Below the pieces are notes generated by a model, which had not been told where the DNA came from, searched no databases, and saw nothing but the letters and a program-made list of their open reading frames with translations. Both the position numbers and the translations under genes were made by a program. From Megaleporinus macrocephalus (Eukaryota > Chordata > Actinopteri > Characiformes > Anostomidae): DNA of 64,000 bases. Shown piece after piece: positions 58,424-64,000 of the stretch (its first letter is position 1; each line of letters starts with the position of its first letter). The stretch lies in the NCBI GenBank assembly GCA_021613375.1, contig CM038718.1:43444166-43508165 (forward strand), written 5' to 3'.

Positions 58424-59292
58424 GGAAATCTATAAAATTGCAGTATTTCTAGGACATCTGTAAAATTGTGGTTTTCCTAGGAAATCTGTAAAATTGCAAT
58501 ATTTCTAGGAAATCTGTAAAATTGCGGTATTTCTAGGAAATCTGTAAAATTCTAGTATTTTTAGAAAATCTGTAAAATTGCAGTATTTCTAGGAAATCTG
58601 TAAAATTGCGATATTTCTAGGAAATCTGTAACATTGCAGTATTTCTAGAAAATCTGTAAAATTGCAGTATTTCTAGGAAATCTATAAAACTAGCATTTCT
58701 AGGAAATCTGTAACATTGTAGTATTTCTAGAAAATCTGTAAAATTGTGGTATTTCTAGGAAATCTGTAAAATTGTAGTATTTCTAGAACATCTGTAAAAT
58801 TGCAGTATTTCTAAGAAATCTGTAAAATTGTAGTGTTTCTAGGAAATCTGTAAAATTGTAGTGTTTCTAGGAAATCTATAAAATTGTAGCATTTCTAGAA
58901 AATCTGGAAAATTGCAATATTTCAAAACATTCTGTACAATTGTAGTATTTCTAGGAAATCTGTAATATTTTAGTATTTCTAGGAAATCTATAAATTGCAG
59001 TATTTCTAGGAAATCTATAAAATTGTAGCATTTCTAGAAAATCTGTTAAATTGCAATATTTCAAAACATTCTGTAAAATTGCAGTATTTCTTGGAAATCT
59101 GTAAAATTTTGTATTTTTAGGAAATCTGTAACATTACAGTATTTCTAGGGAATCTGTAAAATTGCAGTATTTCTAGAAAATCTGTAAAATTGTAGTGTTT
59201 CTAGGAAATCTGTAAAATTGCTGTATTTCTAGGAAATCTATAAAATTGTAGCATTTCTAGAAAATCTGTAAAATTGCAGTATTTCTAGGAAA
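58424..59292 (+). repeat. Minisatellite, 28-bp unit, about 31 copies
   Basis: Unit 'tttctaggaaatctgtaaaa' + 'ttgcagta' with many single-base variants. The last unit breaks at 'ctaggaaatc' and continues as (CATC)n. Confidence 0.94.
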
Positions 59293-59454
59293 TCCATCCA
59301 TCCATCCATCCATCCATCCATCCATCCATCCATCCATCCATCCATCCATCCATCCATCCATCCATCCATCCATCCATCCATCCATCCATCCATCCATCCA
59401 TCCATCCATCCATCCATCCATCCATCCATCCATCCATCCATCCATCCATCCATC
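59293..59454. repeat. (ATCC)n tetranucleotide microsatellite, about 40 units
   Basis: Uninterrupted ATCC run, 160 bp. Frames reading MDGWMDGW on the minus strand are artefacts. Confidence 0.98.
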
Positions 59455-59841
59455 TACCCTAACCTCCAGCCCACAACATTAGCCCACACCCCCCCAAAGA
59501 GACTGGAGCCTTAACCAGCACCTTAGACCGCTCGGCCACCCAACAGATCCCAGCCATGCTACCAAACTGTGTTTTTTTTATTGTACATCAGCTGTGATTT
59601 CTTTAAAGATTGGTCCAAATGGATGTTGAAATGTATCTACATCAGCTTTACTAAAGAACTCTTAAAGAACCAGTGCAGTCTTTGTCCTCCTCTCTGCTGA
59701 GAAGTGTAGGACACAGTGTGTTCTGGCAGCCGGACTGAACTGGTCCATGCTATTGCCTCTCTGTGATATATCCTGTCGAGTGGCTGCAGTGCGGGTGATT
59801 TGCTTAGAGCTGCACTGGCATTTATTGCCAATCACGCTCAG
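59455..59841. other. Low-copy non-coding DNA
   Basis: 59464-59545 is C-rich and resembles a decayed tRNA-like or SINE segment ('ccttagaccgctcggccacc'). The rest is unique-looking sequence leading to a candidate exon. Confidence 0.35.
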
Positions 59842-59851
59842 CACCTACTAG

Positions 59852-59981
59852 AAGAGAGCATGAAGGCTCTCGGAAGCCGCTTCTGCGGGACGTGAAGGTA
59901 CTGAACTCTGCGCACCTTAACGCTGATGAGAACGGCCGCGTGGCCAGGCTGAGTGAGGCCGAGCGGTACGAAGCCTTACAG
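59852..59981 (+). CDS. Candidate internal coding exon (unconfirmed)
   Basis: An open frame with no ATG runs from about 59809 to a good donor, CAG|GTATAT at 59982. With the acceptor 'cacctactag' ending at 59851 the exon is 130 nt, and its first base completes the split codon of the IQSEC-like exon 1. It then reads REHEGSRKPLLRDVKVLNSA followed by HLNADENGRVARLSEAERYE and ALQ. The composition is protein-like (charged, helical) and the DNA is CpG-rich relative to its surroundings. An alternative acceptor at 59841 gives 140 nt in a different entry phase. I do not recognise the sequence from any IQSEC protein. It may be an alternative exon, an exon of another gene, or chance. Confidence 0.3.
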
Positions 59982-60264
59982 GTATATATTAGTGAAAGTG
60001 TTTAGGTCCTCTGGGTGATCTGCTTTATCCTCTTTACTGTATATAACTATTACAGCAGGAATTGCTCGTACTGGTTTCGTAATACTGAATCAGTTCAGGC
60101 TTTAAAGAAAAACTTCAGTGTGGTTCAGTCTAATCTCTGTCTGCCATGTCTGTATTGTAGGGTCAGTTGTGCGGTCAGTTACCACAGATACCATATTTGA
60201 TGAGCTTCTCTGAGAACCTGTCTTTGCAAAACTCATTTGGACCAAGAAACTTGAGGCTGGAGTT
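59982..60264. other. Low-copy non-coding DNA
   Basis: AT-rich, nothing recognised besides the donor at its start. Confidence 0.35.
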
Positions 60265-62050
60265 CTGCTATAGAGGTCCAGAGTATAACAGTGTCTGATA
60301 ACTGATATAGAGGTCCAGAGTATAACAGTGTCTGATAACTGATATAGAGGTCCAGAGTATAACAGTGTCTGATAACTGATATAGAGGTCCAGAGTATAAC
60401 AGTGTCTGATAACTGATATGGAGTTCCGGGGTATAAGAGTGTCTGATAACTGATACAGAGGTCCAGAGTATAACAGTGTCTGATAACTGATATAAGGGTC
60501 CGGTGTATTAGAGTGCCTGCTAACTTATTCAGAGGTCCAGAGTATAACAGTGTCTGATAAGTGATACAAAGTCCGGAGTATAACAGTGTCTGATAACTGA
60601 TATAGAGGTCCAGTGTATAACAGTGTCTGATGACTGATACAGAGGTCCAGAGTATAACAGTGTCTGATAGCTGATATAAGGGTCCGGTGTATTACAGTGT
60701 CTGGTAACTTATTCAGAGGTCCAGAGTATAAGAGAGTGTCTGATAACTGATATAGAGGTCAGGAGTATAACAGTGTCTGATATCTGATATAGAGGTCAGG
60801 AGTATAACAGTGTCTGATAACTGATATAGAGGTCCAGAGTATAACAGTGTCTGATAACTGATATAGAGGTCAGGAGTATAACAGTGTCTGATAGCTAATA
60901 TAGAGGTCCAGAGTATAACAGAATATAATAAATGATATCGAGGTCCAGAGTTTAACAGTGTCTGATAACTGATATAGAGGTCTGGTGTATAACAGTGTCT
61001 GATGACTGATACAGAGGTCTAGAGTATAACAGTGTCTGATAACTGATATAGGGGTCCAGAGTATAACAGTGTCTGATAACTGATATAGAGGTCCGGAGTA
61101 TAACAGTGTCTGATAACTGATATAGAGGTCAGGAGTATAACAGTGTCTGATATCTGATATAGAGGTCCGGAGTATAACAGTGTCTGATAACTGATATATA
61201 GGTCAGGAGTATAACAGTGTCTGATAACTGATATAGAGGTCAGGAGTATAACAGTGTCTGATATCTGATATAGAGGTCAGGAGTATAACAGTGTCTGATA
61301 ACTGATATAGAGGTCAGGAGTATAACAGTGTCTGATATCTGATATAGAGGTCAGGAGTATAACAGTGTCTGATATCTGATATAGAGGTCCAGTGTATTAC
61401 AGTGTCTGGTAACTTATTCAGAGGTCCAGAGTATAACAGTGTCTGATAACTGATATAGAGGTCAGGAGTATAACAGTGTCTGATAACTGATATAGAGGTC
61501 AGGAGTATAACAGTGTCTGATAACTGATATAGAGGTCAGGAGTATAACAGTGTCTGATAACTGATATAGAGGTCCAGAGTATAACAGTGTCTGATAACTG
61601 ATATAGAGGTCCGGAGTATAACAGTGTCTGATAACTGATATAGAGGTCCGGAGTATAACAGAATATAATAAATGATATAGAGGTCCAGAGTATAACAGTG
61701 TCTGATAACTGATATAGAGGTCCAGAGTATAACAGTGTCTGATAACTGATATAGAGGTCCGGAGTATAACGGTGTCTGATAACTGATATAGAGGTCCGGA
61801 GTATAGCGGTGTCTGATAACTGATATAGAGGTCCGGAGTATAACAGTGTCTGATAGCTGATATAGAGGTCCAGAGTATAACAGTGTCTGATAACTGATAT
61901 AGAGGTCCAGAGTATAACAGTGTCTGATAACTGATATAGGGGTCCAGAGTATAACAGTGTCTGATATCTGATATAGAGGTCCAGAGTATAACAGTGTCTG
62001 ATAACTGATATAGGGGTCCAGAGTATAACAGTGTCTGATATCTGATATAG
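60265..62050 (+). repeat. Minisatellite, 37-bp unit, about 48 copies
   Basis: Unit 'gataactgatatagaggtcc' + 'agagtataacagtgtct' with variants (ccggag, caggag, atatctg) and some rearranged units near 60480-60540 and 60660-60720. The 199-codon minus-strand frame inside it is an artefact. Confidence 0.95.
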
Positions 62051-62559
62051 AGGGTCTATTAAGGGGGCCAAGTGTGCGGTTTTGTTTGCCTCCATCAATC
62101 TGACATCAATTGTTAACTTGAAAGCTAATTAATACTGTTTGAATATTTCAAAGTGTCTTGCTCAATAACAGCTTCTTCTCTGGAATAGATAGTGTTTTAA
62201 GTTTAATAATGTCCCCCAGTGAGCTCCAACGTTCACACAGCCTGTGAGCACATATCCTGACCTCCAGCTCATCTCCGTGAAAAAAAGAAATCCACGTTGC
62301 TGATACGTTTGCTTTTCGTTGGCATGGCCACTCAAGCTGGAACGGCCTGTGAAAGCGGCAGCTGCAGTGGCTGTAATTAAGAAGATGAAGGTTAGCACTC
62401 ACCCAGAGGAAGTCCAATTAGGCTGGCCCAAGATCTCTCCCTAATCCTGCCATGATCTCAACTTCTCCAGCAGCTCAAGCTGCACCACTTAGCATGTTTA
62501 CGCTGCCGTCTCGAGCGTCAGAGGGTTCATGTCCTGTATGGTTTTGTTTTGTGTTTCAG
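62051..62559. other. Low-copy DNA upstream of a microexon candidate
   Basis: 62150-62550 is complex, non-repetitive sequence. It ends in a T-rich tract 'tttgttttgtgtttcag' that is a good splice acceptor (AG at 62558-62559). The minus-strand frames here lack domains. Confidence 0.4.
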
Positions 62560-62589
62560 ATCTGATTATGGCAGCTCGAAAATTGTCAG
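62560..62589 (+). CDS. Candidate 30-nt microexon of the IQSEC-like gene
   Basis: Flanked by a T-rich acceptor (tgtttcag) and a strong donor, GTATGT at 62590. Its 30 nt are a multiple of three and enter in phase 2: joined to exon 1 (ending ...HE plus AA) it completes Lys and then reads SDYGSSKIV before a split codon, with no stop. Length, splice sites and phase all fit a frame-preserving alternative microexon, as is common in synaptic proteins. Against it: it lies 45 kb from exon 1, is very short, and I do not recall this peptide from any IQSEC protein. Confidence 0.4.
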
Positions 62590-62767
62590 GTATGTAATAT
62601 TTCTGGTTATTTTTATGATATGAACGGTGCATGCTGCCTGCTGTTTACTCTGGAATGCTGTGCTCATTTTAACTTACTGTTATTTGTTTATTTAACTTTT
62701 ATTTGTTTATAATGGAAAGTGTGTGAGGAGGCTTATTGCTATCCGCAGTTTCTGGGTAGATTGGTCC
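62590..62767. other. Short intronic-type stretch
   Basis: T-rich sequence with TTTATTTG words; no feature seen after the donor. Confidence 0.35.
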
Positions 62768-63411
62768 ACATGTCAGGAACACAGTCTCTGATTGGTTGAC
62801 AAGTCAAGAATGCATGGTCTGATTGGTCGCCAGGTTAGAAACACAGCCTCTGAATGGTCAACAAGTCAGAAATGAAGCGTCGGATTGGTCGCCAGGTTAG
62901 AAACACAGTCTCTGATTGGTCAACAAGTCAGGAACACAACCTCTGACTGGTCGACATGTTAGAAACAGAGTCTCTTTTTGGTCAACGGGTCAATAACACA
63001 GTCTCTGTTTGGTCAACAGGTCAATAACACAGTCTCTGTTTGGTCAACAGGTCAATAACACAGTCTCTGTTTGGTTAACAAGTTAAGACACATAGCCCCT
63101 GTTTAGTAAACAAGTCCATAACAGCCTCTGACTGGTTGACAAATCAGAAATACAGCCTCTGATTGGTCAACTTGTCAAAAACACAGCTTATGATTGGTTG
63201 ACATGTCAGGAACACAGCTTCTGATTGGTCAACATGTTAGTAACACAGATTCTGATTGGTCAATAAGTCAGGAACATAACCTCTGATATTTCGACATGTC
63301 AGGAACACAGTCTCTGATTGGTCAACATGTTAGTAGCACAGTCTCTGATTGGTCAATAAGTCAGGAACACAGCCTCTGATTGGTTAATAAGTCAAGAAAC
63401 AGCCTCTGATA
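62768..63411 (+). repeat. Minisatellite, about 31-bp unit, about 20 copies, with CCAAT boxes
   Basis: Unit 'acacagtctctgattggtca' + 'acaagtcagga'. At least ten units keep ATTGG (reverse CCAAT) in the context CTGATTGGTC. Others have drifted to TTTGG or ACTGG. Confidence 0.92.
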
Positions 63412-64000
63412 GTTGGTATAGTGTAGTGGGTGTATAGTGTTTGGTATAGTCTAGTGGTTGTATAGTGGTTCGTATAGTGTAGTGGGTGTACAGTGGTTGG
63501 TATAGTGTAGTGGGTGTATAGTGGTTGGTATAGTCTAGTGAGTGCACAGTGCTTGGTATAGTGTAGTGGGTGTACAGTGGTTGGTATAGTGTAGTGGGTG
63601 TATAGTGGTTGGTATAGTCTAGTGAGTGTACAGTGGTTGGTATAGTGTAGTGGGTGTACAGTGGTTGGTATAGTGTAGTGGGTGTATAGTGATTGGTATA
63701 ATCTAGTGAGTGTACAGTGGTTGGTATAGTCTAGTGGGTGTATAGTGTTTGGTATAGTGTAGTTGGGGTACAGTGGTTGGTATAGTGTAGTGGGTGTATA
63801 GTGGTTGGTATAGTCTAGTGAGTGTACAGTGGTTGGTATAGTGTAATGGGTGTATAGTGGTTGGTATAGTCTAGTGGGCGTACAGTGGTTGATGTAGTCT
63901 AGTGGTTATATAGTGGTTGGTGTAGTGTAGTGGGTTTATAGTGGTTGATGTAGTCTAGTAGGTGTACAGTGGTTGGTATAGTGTAGTGGGTGTATAGTGG
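63412..64000 (+). repeat. Minisatellite, 28-bp unit, at least 20 copies, runs off the window
   Basis: Unit 'ttggtatagtgtagtgggtg' + 'tatagtgg'. Begins immediately after the CCAAT array with no spacer and continues past the right edge. Confidence 0.93.

Noticed and set aside
59238..59453. MDGWMDGW frames
   Set aside because: (ATCC)n microsatellite read on the minus strand.
61499..62098. 199-codon minus-strand frame
   Set aside because: Translation of the 37-bp array; three frames succeed one another through the same DNA.

Overview
This is vertebrate nuclear DNA, almost certainly from a teleost fish. It has no dense gene packing, no operons and no long open frames apart from those created by tandem repeats. 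It does contain several Tc1/mariner transposon families, a tRNA-derived SINE with a degenerate B box, a LINE reverse-transcriptase fragment, long (TA)n tracts, and one CpG-island promoter with a first coding exon ending in a consensus splice donor. A characiform or other ostariophysan fish fits the style of the repeats, but that is a guess.

The one gene I can support is on the + strand. A CpG island (about 16.67-17.47 kb) with CCAAT and GC boxes leads into a 281-bp coding exon (17167-17447). It encodes a coiled coil of the IQSEC/BRAG Arf-GEF type. If the gene model is right, everything to its right (about 46 kb) is intron 1 or contains the next exons. Two exon candidates lie near the right end: a 30-nt microexon at 62560-62589 and a 130/140-nt open segment at 59852 (or 59842)-59981. 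Each is phase-compatible with exon 1, but not both in series.

Roughly 40% of the window is tandem repeat. From left to right: a 140-165 bp array (0.9-1.5 kb); a ~575 bp array (2.3-4.5 kb); a 21-24 bp array (6.1-6.7 kb); a 41 bp array carrying an AP-1 site per unit (8.5-9.5 kb); CCCACAACTCA-type and CCCACAACCCAC-type arrays (10.5-12.5 kb); a 45 bp array (12.8-13.9 kb); AATGCA-rich DNA with a 625 bp higher-order period (17.5-22.1 kb); a ~380 bp array (22.4-23.9 kb); two arrays of one 20 bp unit that is the head of a SINE (28.4-29.4 and 35.7-38.1 kb); a 54 bp array of ~64 copies with a CTCF-like core (45.6-49.0 kb); a 28 bp array running into (ATCC)n (58.4-59.45 kb); a 37 bp array (60.3-62.05 kb); a 31 bp array with CCAAT boxes (62.8-63.4 kb); and a 28 bp array leaving the right edge.

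Between the arrays lie decayed mobile elements: five pieces of one Tc1 family, three other Tc1/mariner remnants, a MITE family with ~20 bp inverted termini, a palindromic fold-back element, two other inverted-repeat elements, and a GGTTCT-rich repeat. Several low-copy stretches (about 7.9-8.5, 25.7-26.1, 27.4-27.9, 34.3-34.8, 44.9-45.4, 49.1-49.9, 59.6-60.0 and 62.15-62.6 kb) look like ordinary or possibly conserved non-coding DNA. The recurring theme is that short segments of mobile elements have been amplified locally into long arrays, several of which multiply a recognisable transcription-factor, insulator or Pol III motif. I see no CRISPR, bacterial or viral system. Apart from the exon, function is inferred from motifs only.
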